This document shows, in pieces, positions 46,286 to 58,233 of a stretch of DNA of 64,000 bases. The position numbers and the translations under genes are program-made. Location: assembly GCA_002205965.3 (NCBI GenBank), contig NADL03000048.1, positions 468,310-532,309 on the forward strand. The letters run 5' to 3'. Source of the stretch: Kappaphycus alvarezii (lineage: Eukaryota; Rhodophyta; Florideophyceae; Gigartinales; Solieriaceae). The notes beneath the pieces were generated by a model. That model saw only the letters and a list, made by a program, of their open reading frames with translations, was not told where the DNA came from and did no database searches. Within the stretch, counting starts at the first letter, position 1; each line of letters starts with the position of its first letter.

Positions 46286-46979
46286 TCACTTCCGTCCACT
46301 TTCCAACCGCTTCCTCAGTTCCACGTTCTCCCTCCCCAGCTTCCACACCTCCTGCCCCATATATTCCACTATCCCTTCATTACGCTCTTCTGCCTTCACT
46401 CCAGCAAACTTCAACCCCGTCCGAACAATTGACACCGCATCCAAAGGCACCGAAACCTCCGGCGCACTCAATAGTACCCCCCAGTTCTCAAACACGACCT
46501 CAGAAATGTAGTGATCCACTCTCTCTTTCAATACACCTCCAAGCTCCCTCACCCGCCGTTTGATCTCCTCACAAAACTTCCTTTCCGGTCCACCTTCTCG
46601 CTCTCCCTCGCCTCCCACTCCATCACAAACCTCCTCCTACATTTCTGTACTCCAACAAATCTCCTCTCCATCCTCCCCGTCCTCCCGCTCCGACATCTCC
46701 GGGACCTTCGTCTTATTCAAAAGTGCATTCAAATCCTCGTCGGTTGAGTACCCACTCGACATTGCTAAAGCCTTCAAACTCTTCGACAAGCGCAATTTCA
46801 AGACCATCCTTACCGATTGTCACAGATTCCCACATAGCACTCTCGTTCAAGCATTTTCTCTTCCAAACCACCTCCACCGCCGTATTTTTTCCTTTCCTTC
46901 CACCCTGTTTTGGCGCGAGCGCACCCTTTATCGCCAATCCCCTTACAAACTGGCAGCTACACTTTGCTCTTGACACCAT
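46286..46979 (-). pseudogene. Unknown transposon-associated gene near the loop, right copy
   Basis: Starts with ATG at 46979 and reads 88 codons (VWKRKCLNESAMW, LVEEFEGFSNVEWVL) to a stop at 46713. In another phase it continues through an acidic stretch (EREDGEDGEE) and an internal stop, then 110 codons from 46618 to 46286. The latter contains EIKRRVRELGGVLKERVDHY, VVFENWGVLLSAPEVSVPLD and a helical Glu/Arg-rich end. It looks like a predominantly helical protein of about 230 residues with one frameshift and one stop. No family recognised. Lies 230 bases from the CACTA-type end, pointing toward it. Confidence 0.5.
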
Positions 46980-47338
46980 TTAAGGCTCACCCTTATACAA
47001 ATACACATATTCAAAATCTATGATGTGTAGCCCTCCCTAAGCCCTCCCAAATCTGTTCTCTACATCACTTTTAGAACTTTTGGTACCCACTCAATAGTAA
47101 ATCCAGCTCCCGATTATTCGTTTAACCGCTTCCTCTCATTAAGAACAAAACAAGATAACTTTCAATGCTTCAACAAAACAGTCAACCAATCAACTTCATA
47201 AACTTTTCATACATTCCAAATATGGTTTAAACTATTCCTGTACTACCTGAACATTTCTCTATTGTGCTGACGCTTCACTCAGTTTCCACTCACCGAACAC
47301 TCACTCGGAAGTGCATTCTCCAAGTAAACCCAAGACAT

Positions 47339-49072
47339 TTAAGACCCCTTCATGTAATACGCCGGCCTCATCAGTCCCTTCGGCACTCTTTCCAGGTCAT
47401 CATACTCAGAGCCTCGCATCCCTTCACCTTGCGCCTCTTCGTCCGCAACTAATCCAATATCTTCTCTCTCATCGTCCCGTTCATCTTCGCTCGATATAAG
47501 AACATTGATTTCCTTCAGGAAGAGCTTCAAATCCTCCTTGACCATCTTCTTAAACATATACACCACCCGAGCCGGTATTTTCTCAGAATGTGTGTCCAAA
47601 GAGTTCCCTTTATTACTTTTTTCGTTGAAGGCTGTTCGTACTCGTCGTCATCATTGACCACAACAGCCCGTCTCTTTCTCTTTCTGTTATTCTTCTCCAC
47701 AAACTTCTCACTCCAATTATCCCCCGCCGGCTCAATACTTCTCTTGTTTTGTGTGCTGCGCCTAGGAAGTAGGGGTTCCCGTTGGGCTATAGAATTCCCC
47801 ACACCAACTTCAGCTATCTCAACAGATGGCAATAACTTAACCACATCACTTTCCGCTAGGTTGGAACTGGGACTTAGATTCAAGCGCTCTTTAATCCTCC
47901 TTTGCGGGATTTTCATCCTCTTGGATACCATTCCCGGCCACAAACGTTCCGCTCCACTGAGTTCCATCTTTGCAGTTTGCATGCAAAGGTACTCCATTAA
48001 AGATACTTCGATCTTTCCCATGAGCAAGGTCGTTTGTAACACTTGCTTCACACTCAGACCCTTCTTCTTTTCTGCTCTCCTCCACAAACGATACATATCT
48101 ATGTCACATCGGAAAAAGGACTTCCACATGTCCTGAAAACGACTCATCATTCCCCGAAGAACTCATTGTCACCCCAATGTGCAGCTGCAAGCAACGTATT
48201 GCAAAACAAAACTCATCTCCGTTGATTTCTAGCAAGATGTGACTCGAAAAAAATATGCCAACTTCAGCACTAGTCCCTTCTTGCAAATCTCCTCAAAGAA
48301 CTCCAGAAGCACTTCGCAATGGACAAATTTCGATCCAAGAGCAGCATGAAGAGTCAAATGCCGCACGCAGTACATGCCGATAGCTTCGCTCCTCTTCATT
48401 GCTCCAGCTATCCGTGTCGGTAAAATATATGCGACTTTCATCTTTGTATCCTTCATGAAGTTATAAATGACTGAGACGGTTCTGTGGTCCTTGTCCACAG
48501 AACCAATCTACAGCAAATTGGAACTCATCTAGTTGAGTACGACACTAAGACTGAGTGCCTTGTTCATCATTAAAGCCTTCCCTTTCTTGTGTCTTCAAGC
48601 ACAACATCCAAAGAACGCACGATATTCATCCACTTATGCCCTAAGAAGGATCATTTATCACTTCGTGCAGCACAAAAACGCGATGATTTTCGTCGATAAG
48701 TATGAGAGGCACCACTGTTCTCCCATCCTGAACCATTTTGCTGAATTCTAATTCATCCACGACAGCAACAGCAATCGTGCCCGCAGACGGAAGCCAACCA
48801 AACGTCTTGCACTTTGCCAACTTCGCTGCCTTGTATTCATCATTCACACTTCTCATCGTATTGTCTGGTATTTTTATGTGTTGTATTTCCATAATCCGTC
48901 GATACTGATCATAGTCTGAAACAGAAATATTGTGCCCGAACAGAGTAATATCCACCTCCTCCGAAGGAACTGCAACCCTGTCTTCGAAAGAGTCGAGCTC
49001 AGGCCCAGTAAGCGACTGCTTTCCTAGCCTAACTTGCTGGACACCCTCCACAACGTTATCATTAGATTACTC
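47339..49072 (-). pseudogene. Unknown transposon-associated gene, right copy
   Basis: Four frames in order: 49051-48641 (136 codons; VDITLFGHNISVSDYDQYRR, TIAVAVVDELEFSKMVQDGR), 48498-48229 (89; YNFMKDTKMKVAYILPTRIAG, HLTLHAALGSKFVHCEVLLE), 48150-47527 (207; ends in a basic patch KNNRKRKRRAVVVNDDDEYE) and 47599-47339 (86; PARVVYMFKKMVKEDLKLFL and an acidic tail). The same chain exists on the left, so this was probably one gene of about 550 codons broken by indels, or an intron-containing one. The Lys/Arg patch next to acidic residues would suit a nuclear protein. I recognise no family. It follows the TNP2 gene and the 382-codon ORF on the same strand. Confidence 0.5.
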
Positions 49073-49546
49073 CATAATAATGACCCTTTTCTTTGGCTTG
49101 ACGGGTTCCTTCATTGATGGGTTCTTTGCGCCCGCAAGTTCCTCTTCACTGCTAAAGACGTACTCATCTCTATGGAGTGTTTCGCAGCTTTGGAAACCTC
49201 AGGTTCATCCTCAGAGATACTCGAAGGACCACAGGAAGATGCGATTCATCATGGAGGTACCCAATGCGTATACAACTGCGTCTTGATGAAGTGAAACTCT
49301 GACCCTGACGGCCGGCAGTGGCGAAATGAACGCCAATTGGCATTTTGCTCGTCACTGCCATCCGTCAGCGGTGCCACTTCATGGATGAGTCGATGAAATA
49401 AAATGGCACTGTACTGTACTGCTGATGGCCGCAGTGGCAGAGCTCGCACTCAAATGTAATGGAATTTTAAGCGTACCCATAGACGTGTCTATGTACTGCA
49501 GACCTCTACGGTGCAATATGCCGTCTATCAGCGGTGTGCTTGGACT
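49073..49546. other. Spacer between transposon ORF blocks, right arm
   Basis: Counterpart of 38974-39379, including the CTGTACTGTACTG run near 49409-49421. No gene. Confidence 0.4.
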
Positions 49547-50692
49547 TCATCGCCACTCTAGCCCGAAAACACCTGCATCGTTGAAATAGAGACCACCAAA
49601 GCGTCGAAGGTCGTCTACGATGTGATCAAGAAGGTTTACTTTAAGAGTGTCAAGATTAAAGGTATGTTGGGGGCCGAGGACATCAACAGCTGTGTGCTTG
49701 AAGGAACGGATTTGGTTGCTGAGTTTGAAAAGACGAAAAGTGGTCCATTCCATGACGGAGTTAAAGCTCATGGAAGTGAAAAGTAGATCTGAGTACTTGG
49801 AGAAGACCGTGTTAATAGAAGCAGCATCGATTTTATCACAACTGCAGTCGAAGAAAGCACCTATCATGGAGAAGACCATGTCAAAGGCGGGTCAGTCTTT
49901 TGCCTTTGGCATTCCGCGCAAGCCGTCGGAGTTGAAAAGAACGTTAAACGAATGTCCTCTTTCGGAAGTGGAGACGTAGATGTGGAGGTCGTTAGCTGGA
50001 GATTGCTTTTCGATAGCGGCAAGGATGAAGTTGGATTGTTTGAGAACGGCATCGCGGACGGAATGGAAGGAACGGCAAGATTTTGTGGGACTGAAGGTGG
50101 TGAAGAGGTCTTTTGAGCTGACTCGTTCGATGGCGGCGAGCCTGATGAGTTTGGAAACGCTGAAGTGGAAGTTGGGGAGGGGTTCGAAAAGGAAGATGTT
50201 GTATGAAGAGAGAACGGGGGCGATGTGGAAAAGGGGGTAAGATTCAAAGAGTGAGGGGTATTTTGCGAAGGAGAGGGAGTGAAGTGGTTGGAGGGCCTGG
50301 TCCTTGAAGGTGCGTGAGAATCTAGGCTTGGTGGGCGAGTAGAGGTGTTTCGGAGTCCCGACGAAGGGAGGAGTATATGTTCCAAGCAGCGAGTGTGAGC
50401 TGCTGTGATCGACGAGGATGGGCGTGAGAATGTAGGTGGAGTTGTGAAAGAGGGACTGTGAATCTATAACACGGCTGTTGGGGTCGATTGCCGTGGGAGT
50501 TGGCGAGGATATCCTCTGTATTTGGGACGTCTGCGTAGTAGCTGGCGATAATTGAGTGGCATTGATGAAGAACACCGATTGCATCGCGGAAGGGGAAACT
50601 GTGAACAATTTTTTGATATGTCTATCTGAGTATCTTCTCTGAGCAGCCCAAAGGAGCCACTTAGCTCCCATGCTCCATGTGGAAAGTTCCAT
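49547..50692 (-). pseudogene. Transposon-associated ORF, 382 codons with one in-frame stop
   Basis: Frames 50692-49892 (266 codons) and 49879-49547 (110 codons) are in the same phase, separated only by a TGA at 49892-49894 and four codons. The gene is therefore one base change away from open. The first part has VFFINATQLSP, a Ser/Thr/Pro-rich stretch, FNSDGLRGMPKAKD. The second has MVFSMIGAFFDCSC, INTVFSKYSDLLF, MEWTTFRLFKL, and ends with TFNLDTLKVNLLDHIVDDLRRFGG. That last piece resembles a block in transposases of algae and oomycetes (Lys-Xaa-His-Leu-Leu-Asp-His, RRFG), but I cannot name the family. The left copy has lost 433 bases of this gene. A Ser/Pro-rich frame on the same strand (50385-49864) is a shadow. 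Confidence 0.55.
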
Positions 50693-50889
50693 GTAGACTG
50701 CAAAAAAAGAAAGTTGTATGCTAGTTATCTATCCAAATAAACTAGAACAAACTGCAGATATGTGATAGTTTCTACTTCCATGCAAACTAGCTTTAATGCA
50801 TGAATGGAAATATTTTCGGAAATTGAGTCGTCCAAATTTAGATATATTTACCGTTTTTTTGGTCATTCCTGTTCGTTTTTTTTGAACGC

Positions 50890-53640
50890 CAAACTAGCAT
50901 TCCCAGAACACCTTCGTCAGAGTCAGAAATAAAATATTGAAAAGAGTTCTGAACTGCAGCCTTAAAGCCAACAAATATGAGATGCTGTGCAATTTCCGCG
51001 GCCCCTGGGTCAAAAAAAAACCCTCCCCATCAACATATATGGAAGGAATTTCAATACCAGCGGCCTTCAAGTCACCTTTGCCATTGCAGAAATTGTCTCC
51101 GTAAAGCAATTTCTAAGCTTCGCAAAACTTGGCATTCTCCGTCATCGACTCCCTGTCCTTTGGACTAGCGTTAAGTATTAACTTAGTGAACACAATTTAC
51201 CTCTCAACATGGAATTGGTGGTAGCTCACCGGCGGTACACACCTTTGAATACAGTATTTCATATGCAAGAGAAGGTGTATCGTTATGTCGTAGCCAGAGT
51301 ACATCGTATCTATTGAATTAGAGTCGAATCGGAAGAGGTCGGACACCCAATAAATAACCATAGGGACTTTTATTCTGCGTTCTGTAAACACGATTTTACT
51401 GGTTGGCCCATCAAGTCCAGAGTTAGGAGCAAGACTTTGTAACATGGCGATGGTGTCGACAAACTTGCGTCTTCTTGGATTATCATGGTCGTAAACGAAG
51501 ATGCGACACGTCTTTCTTACGTCAAGTTGCACTCAAGTTTCATTGAATATGCGCGATAATACCTCCTCGGCCGGTTTGAATAGAGTCAGTTCTCTTCACA
51601 GTACATAAAAGCTTTCATCCCGCCTGGATCAGCGTTTCAAAGAGTACTTGGCAAGTGCTTAGAGTTCTGCGCTGGACCACAGCATATGACCGAGAACTCT
51701 TGCCTCTGAACCACTCCACATCGTTACCATCATCCCTATGTTTGAGTTTATTCGAACCACTTCTCTCACAAATATCTTCAAATATGAATCAAGATTGTAT
51801 GGCTGTCTATTACATCCAATGAAACTGAAAGTTTTCTCTTTTCTCATTAGGAAGCGCTGGCTTGGAGGAAGTTTGAAGTTAATAGCGACGACCTGCCAGC
51901 AGTCGTACCTCTTATTCCCATATTTGTCAATTTCATCAGATGGTACTGTGATAAAAAAAGTCGAATACACACTCGTCCTTGCCGTTCTTATTGTGAACCA
52001 AATATTTATACTGTGATCCATCCCAATAATCACATAGAATTTCAACGATTTCCAAATTTACATCAATGTGACAAAAGAACCTCACGAATTTATCGAGAGT
52101 AATAACGCGTCTCATCATAGTCAACCTGGAATGGACGATGAGCAGTTTCCATCAGATGGTCAATCGCATCAACATTGCAACCGCGCTGTCAAGAAGCTTA
52201 TTCCAAGGAAGTTGACTGCTATGTTATGGTAGAGAAAAGAAAGAGAATTAGTCGTATTTTGGATTATTAACATATGCGGAGGTCTCACCTACCGTAATGC
52301 ATGACTTCCTTGAAGATATAACGTCATTAGAAAATGGGCAAGTTTATTATTAAGGTTTAAGCAAATCGGCCGTTGAAAACTTTATTGAGCAGAAGATGGA
52401 AAGAAATTCCAGGTCATATCGAGCTAGGATAATAATCACGCCGTGGAGAGTATATCGTAATATGCTAGTGACTGTCAATGTGGGAAAATATGGAAACGTA
52501 TATCATTGAGATCGATGATAATGGGATTGCCCAACACATTGAAACGCAATCCGAAATGCTGAACCAGAGTGCCTCAAATCAACTTGATGGTTGCATGTAT
52601 GAAAAACTTGCAAGCCCGACCCACATGGAGGTAGGTAGTCTTAAAATGACATCGCAAAAGGTAGAATAGGATACCATTAGATCCAGAATCGCGTCAGGAA
52701 AGGGAAAAGTGGTTTTCGACAATGAAAATAAACCTGAAGGTTAACTAAATGCGGCGCAATCGAATTGACAAAAGATCCGGAGGATTCACAGATTTCATCA
52801 TCAGAGGCGCTTTGATATGGCGACATACAAACCCAGCACATCGACTTAAGGTCAGTACTAGAAGAAGAATAAGGCCCTCTTGCACACGAGGATCCCGAGA
52901 AATAAAACTCTGGTGATTGCAGCGACGAAGAAATTGACGTTTTTGAAGCCGCGGAGCTTGAACTTGATAGTCTTGACAAAGAGCTTGAGATGCTCCTGAC
53001 CATCTTAGTTCTTAGTTCTGAACCATTAGCAGCTAGAATAAACCATGTCCCGACACAGCGGTTCACGATTGGTCGACCAGATTTGCGAATTGGAAGGGCG
53101 CAGAAACGGAGACGAGAAGCAACTCAAATCTATTCCAATAATATCATCTTCAGTGAAAGTTTCTTTTAGTAAAAATATTTCGGAGGTGGTGTAGGTTTGC
53201 AAGCAAGCTTATTTGACACACTGTCTTAGTCACTTTTGCATTTTCTACATAGCACTCACATTCCAGCTTATCTAAACTTTTTTGTGTTACAAATTGCGAG
53301 GCCCGGTCAGTAGATGCAATTTGTGGATGAGCTAGTACCAAATATCTAGGTAGGCCCACATACGCTTGGTATAAGTGAACGGCTTGAACCTAAGAAAATC
53401 ACCCGAATACATCACTGCGCGACGACGGTTACGGTAGAGACAGCACAATTCAGGACAATCATATAGTTTCCGATAGTGCTGCGGCACCAATTCCAAAGTA
53501 TGAAAAATACCGGCCTTGTTTGTAATTCTTATCAACAACCAGTCCGTAGGAGTGGAGGACACTTTATGGTGCTCATGGTAACTTAAAATGCGTTTGAGCT
53601 TGCAAATAATTAAAAAGTAAAGCATTAAGTGAGCCATCCA
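50890..53640 (-). pseudogene. TNP2-type (CACTA/EnSpm) transposase, right-arm copy
   Basis: Same blocks as 35370-38080. This copy is better preserved around 52045-51659, where one 128-codon frame runs from the DHSINIW segment through YDCWQVVAINFKLPPSQRFLM to NLDSYLKIFVREVVRINSN and GHMLWSSAEL. 51532-51197 holds the KTCRIFVYDHDNPRRR to CVPPVSYHQFHVER part, 53637-53332 the Cys-rich opening, and 51109-50894 the YGDNFCNGKGDLKAAGIEIP downstream part. Stops and frameshifts remain, so no functional product is expected. Confidence 0.65.
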
Positions 53641-54488
53641 TTACAGTTTTGCAACCTTTCTACTCCTCTTCGTCCATATTACATATCTATTATTACAGAT
53701 AAAATGTATTATGCATTTGGGAACGTATCTCTTTGATAAGCAGACATTACCTACCCCTTATTACATATGGATTGCATTATGTATTTGGGAAAGAATCATT
53801 TGGGCTAGCGGCAAGCACTTCAACTGTACCTTTGATGATGTCCACTTTTCGGACTGATGCCATCTCATATTAGCCGCTTCAACCTTATTAAATGTCTCAG
53901 TAACTATCTTGCTTGCCGCCTCCACGGTCTCTATCAACTATGCGCTCATGATTCCTCATTATTTTGCTGTGGAATCGGCCACAGTTAAAGTGTGGCGCCA
54001 GAATGAATATGTTCTGCGACAAAGACCTGTTTATTCTGAAGATACCGTACGCAGTATATTGCATTTCCACGAGTTGTAACGAGCGTTCCATATCATGACA
54101 TGGGCTGCAGGTCCAGTCATTTCTCGCTACAACCATCAATTTCCAAAGTGACATGGATCCGAGAGTTGAAGTGTAACGTTGAGTTGAAAGTTGTTACAAT
54201 GCTTTATATCAAAATAAACCATTAGGGACGACTTGTGCCACATTGGCACGATCACCCTAATTCATCTCGGATCTGCCAAGAATATTCAAAATGGATGGCC
54301 ATAACCTATTGTTGAAGCCAAAATAGAATTCAGTTGTTTAGATCTCACTCTGCTCACGAAAATACTAATTAAATTATTTATTGTACGGAATGAACAATCA
54401 ACCTGCGCCCACTACCAGAGGATTATGAAAAGAACAGGGGTTCCTTTCAACGTACTAATACCTACCCGTAACTGACAACCAACGTTTC
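53641..54488. other. Right-arm spacer
   Basis: Counterpart of 34456-35369. Small frames only (for example 54154-53897 minus). No recognised gene. Confidence 0.4.
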
Positions 54489-54779
54489 GTGGTCAATCTC
54501 TCTCGAAAGTATAACTTTTTCAGAGAAATCCCCGTCAAAATGGAAACCGGAGAAAGCTTCAATCTGGAACTGAAGAAAGCAGATCCTATGATCTCGTTCA
54601 ATATCGCCGAGGGCTACCATTACTTTCGGATACACTCAAAGAACCGAAACTGGTTATTGCTCAAACTCTACAACATATACTCCAGATGCGTTGCCATGCC
54701 TTTGTCTGGACACAATTGGCCGCATATCACGTCAAGCTTATGTGGCAGCTCGTGGTTTACGATAGCCGGTACCATTTAG
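54489..54779 (+). pseudogene. Reverse-transcriptase-like fragment, right-arm copy
   Basis: Same as 34165-34455 with two or three residue changes, including the Asp-to-Asn change in the motif A-like SFNIAEGYH. Its reading direction is opposite to the neighbouring acidic ORF. Confidence 0.45.
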
Positions 54780-55247
54780 CCCCATAACATAGCGGTGAAT
54801 GTTTCACCGTTGTCTACCGCTTTTTGCAACGAAGAAAATTGATCTGACACCCTTGAAGCAGTCACCAATGTCGTGACTACCTGGTCCAACCAGGGCTCAT
54901 TATTCTCCCATATGATCCGTTTTGGCATCACCGTCTTCATCACCTGTTTCCCCAGCATCCTTTTTTAAACCCAAGGATTCGCCCCGCCTACTCTTCTTCC
55001 ATCCAGTAGAATACTCTCGGGCCAACCACTTCCTTGGGCACTCCTCTGCCTCACCATTCTCCTCTTCCGAGTCCTCCCATCGCGTCTTGTGCGTCGATCT
55101 ATACCACATAAAAGGCTCCCAGCTTCGACGAGGATAGTCTTTAATATGGGCTGGGCCCAAAAGGAGTACAGGGGAGACAGTGATGTATCGAGGATAACGA
55201 CACTTAGAAATGGGGAGAGGGGAAGATCCAGTGCATGTTGCCTCCAA
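54776..55247 (-). pseudogene. Acidic ORF, right-arm copy, frameshifted
   Basis: Counterpart of 33695-34168. Frames 55247-54900 and 54958-54776 cover the start and end and overlap in different phases. A small indel in the segment after the DHMGE stretch separates the acidic part from the WLDQVVTTL tail. Confidence 0.45.
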
Positions 55248-56153
55248 AAACGGTTTAAACTGCCGAGCGATTGTTTTCAGAGGACCGTGAATTATTTTAG
55301 CCAGAGCACAGTCGCTTTAAATAGCGTTAACATGCTCAGAATGGTAGGTCAGTTGAATCAAAATAGGATCAAATTAGTACTACATTGAGAACTAGGGAAA
55401 ATAATGTTTGAGGGATAATTTATGGCGGAAATAATGTGTAGAAATCTTTACTATACAAAATAATGCTAAATGTTGAAGATAATAATGCTGGTGGTTGATG
55501 AAAACAAATAAACCGACACAACCAAAAGAATCGGTATCACACATGGAGATGGGTGTACATAAATTGAAGAGAAGGGGACAGAAAGGAGTAGAATGAAACA
55601 AGTATTTCATACAATAAAGAAACAAAAATTTAGTTTGAAACTTTAGAAGAAAGAATATCTGCGCCGAAAAGAATGCTTTCAGTTTTTCTCTTTTTAAAGA
55701 TACCCGGGGAGAAATAGGGATACCTACATTGAGATGTATGGATTTTCTGAAACCCATTTGGAATCGTAAATCTGCATACCATCTTATGTGGAGAAGGACG
55801 GGTGGAGGCGTTGGAAAAATGTGAATAGATTTCGATCCGCGCCTGCGTACGTGTGTGAACGGGATACAGCGGTAACAGCCGCAGCCAAGGCGAGCTTCTA
55901 AAATATGATATTGCCTATAAGCTAGCTACACAGATATGTTCAATCACATAAACCAATAGAAAGCTAAGATTGAGATACATCTGAAGGTACCAACCGTAAT
56001 GTTTTCTGATCAGAAGGTTACTGTGCCAAAATTAAACGTATAAATTGCTTGCAGAGGCTACACGCCAGTTGAACTGTACAAGTTAGGTGGTAGTAGATCT
56101 TTATTTGTCGTACAATGTCGCACAGAGGCGTGCGGAGGGTATTCATAAATTAA
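54960..56153. other. AT-rich right-arm spacer with the empty LTR site
   Basis: The part beyond the acidic ORF (55250-56150) has no gene. The single GTATC near 55700 (between the AAAGA and CCGGGGAG flanks on this strand) is the unoccupied insertion site of the left-arm solo LTR. Confidence 0.6.
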
Positions 56154-57036
56154 CTACGGATGCGGGCGGCGGGTAGAAACTTGTCGCGCCTGCATTATTT
56201 GAACACTAAATGCAAAACGTGTAACGAAGTCGCGGAGCTCCTGTTGAGGAGAGGAACCGCGACGGGAAGCAGCGAAGGAAGCAAGGCGGCGGAAAAAAGC
56301 CTTACCGTCGTCGCCCAAGGCGCCATAGATATCAATCCCGACGGGGGAGAGGAGGATATCATTTCGGTTGCAGTAAGTGCCGTAATGACGATGTTTCTCG
56401 CGCTCTGCGAGTGTCGCGGCGGCGCCGGCAGTAACCGTACTTGGCGAAATGTGGCGGCGTGCGGAGGGGTGGGGCAACAGTAACGTCGACAGCGATATCG
56501 GTACTGTGAAGCCCGTATGCATCGGGTATGTAAATGTCCATTCGTAGCACGGGGGAATCCGAATGCCCAGATGAGTCGGGAACCTGGTGGAGGAGCGGAT
56601 GTTCGACGAGGGCGACGATCCCAACTTCCTTGCAGTAGCGGGCAAGAACGTTGCGGAGGATGTGGTGACGACGAGTCATTCCGTCTTCGTATTTGCAAGT
56701 CAAGGCGTGTTGACCACTTGGATCTAAGACGGGTGCGATGTCGGCCGAGCGGAGGGAGCAGACCGGACAGCGAGTAGATCCAGGGAATAGTGCGATACCG
56801 AGAGGTAGAGCTAGAGCGACTTTCCGCGCAGAAGAGGACATGTACGTACCGCGGTGGGGGTGAGGAAGCGAAGAGAAAACAGACGATGGGGAGGATGTGC
56901 GCACGGAGAGGAGCCGTGCTCGGTCGTGGGCTGCCGCGGACGAGAACAAGCTATCGGACTTCGATAGCATGAGGTCAGTTGTGATCGCAGACTGGAGCTT
57001 TCGCCGGGAAACAATTTGACAGTAAACATTAACCAT
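56154..57036 (-). pseudogene. 3' end of a non-LTR retroelement, right-arm copy
   Basis: Same as 30325-31279. The frame from 57036 carries HDRARLLSVRT, CPVCSLR, LDPSGQHALTCK, MDIYIPDA and DVTVAPP. There, near 56470, a small deletion shifts the reading into the phase ending at 56154 (GIDIYGALGDDG, FVTRFAFSVQIMQARQ). This frameshift is private to the right arm. Confidence 0.7.
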
Positions 57037-58233
57037 AAGCTTCTCTGCAGATTGAAACAGTAGATAAAAAGGACTGAAACGCTAACTGGAAGCCAAGTTC
57101 ACAGTTCCAGCTTCGACGTTTTCGTAGTTATTGGTTTCATTATCAGTAGCATGATTGGACTCCTGCCAGACCCTGGACCAATACTCCGGGGGAGGAACTA
57201 TTCCCCTTCAACGACACGCCGCGGTGATAGTCACTTACATTGCTGCCTGCTTGCTGACTGAAGAAATGCTTCTTTCTAAGTAATGGGAATGCTCAGTTCA
57301 TCCAACTGTAGATCCTTCCGGAGCGGGAAATCTCTAGGTCTTTTAATGTCTGACAGGTATCAATAAGCTGATATCCAAAGGTATGCAAAGGAAATACAGG
57401 GTGGTTTCACATGCAGTTCCTGCTCCGTAAGAGAAAACTACTGTTCAACTTTGCCCATGAACACCTCTTGTTGGTCTTAGATGACGTTTCGGAGATAATC
57501 ACTTTCCACAGAGACACTCTGCTTCGGTGTGAAACCTTTATGTGGGTTTTTTTTCTTGCTGGCTTCCCCCTACTTGATGCTGGAGAAGTCTAGGAAGCGC
57601 CTGCCGCAACATTTCACACGCCTGCGCTATTCCATATAAACTCACTATGAATCAGCCTGCCCATCTGCCACAGTAAATGAGCCCTCCTTGTTCCCCCTTT
57701 CCACATAACGAAAATGAAACAAGTCCATTCCGCGAGCAGGCAAAACTTGTTTGTGTGCAGGTTGTTCATGTTAGCTACCTCTTGTGTGTAGCTAGTCCTG
57801 TTTGCTATCTTATCTGCCCACGTGTTAATTTTAGCTATCCTGTGTGTCCACGTGTTCTCGCCTTCATGTTGGTCCCTTTCATCAATAAAGAGACGGCTCG
57901 ATCCTCGACATAGATTTCTTTTTCGCAAGTATACTTCTTGTGGGTTTCATATTTTAGTTCTGGTGAGACTCAATTCCCGCCTAGAATGAAGCCACAGTAC
58001 TGGGTGATAGATTGTTAGAAGACAATAGCCGGCTTTGTTTAAGCATGCATGTCTCCCCGCCGCGTTCTCGCTTCCAAAGCAGTAAAATGGGGGGGCACCG
58101 GGAGGTTCCTCTACCATAACAGATAGGCTGGTCGGTACCCCGTAAACTATTCTAGTAGTACCCAGTTACATAGGATCCTTTTAGAATAATGAGCTGAGGA
58201 AATCATAACAGCCGTATCAGGCTGAAATTGTAG
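57037..58233. other. Outer segment of the right arm, LTR-like but unresolved
   Basis: Counterpart of 29188-30324. Small frames at 57411-57593 and 57677-57913 match those on the left but have no known domain. An AATAAA at 57884-57889 and a following short T-rich stretch resemble the R/U5 part of a copia LTR. With the copia pol fragment starting at 58234 this may be one broken element, but the LTR ends are not identified. Confidence 0.3.

Larger units (their letters stand above)
46037..58233 (-). repeat. Right arm of the giant inverted repeat
   Basis: Reverse complement of 29188-42460. It lacks the solo LTR and retains about 433 bases deleted on the left. Beyond 58233 the sequence turns directly into a copia pol fragment with no counterpart beside the left arm. 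Confidence 0.9.

Noticed and set aside
49864..50385. A 173-codon Ser/Thr/Pro-rich frame on the minus strand
   Set aside because: It overlaps the better 382-codon frame in another phase and has no conserved motif.
29188..58233. Polinton/Maverick or viral genome with long terminal inverted repeats
   Set aside because: No protein-primed DNA polymerase, packaging ATPase, capsid protein or polinton-type integrase could be seen. The loop is an ordinary Ty3 fragment and the arms hold unrelated transposon remnants.
29188..58233. Assembly artefact (one haplotype joined to its own reverse complement)
   Set aside because: A solo LTR with target duplication in one arm, a 433-bp deletion and many private point changes make a simple artefact unlikely. 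Joined diverged haplotypes remain possible, so long reads are named as the check.
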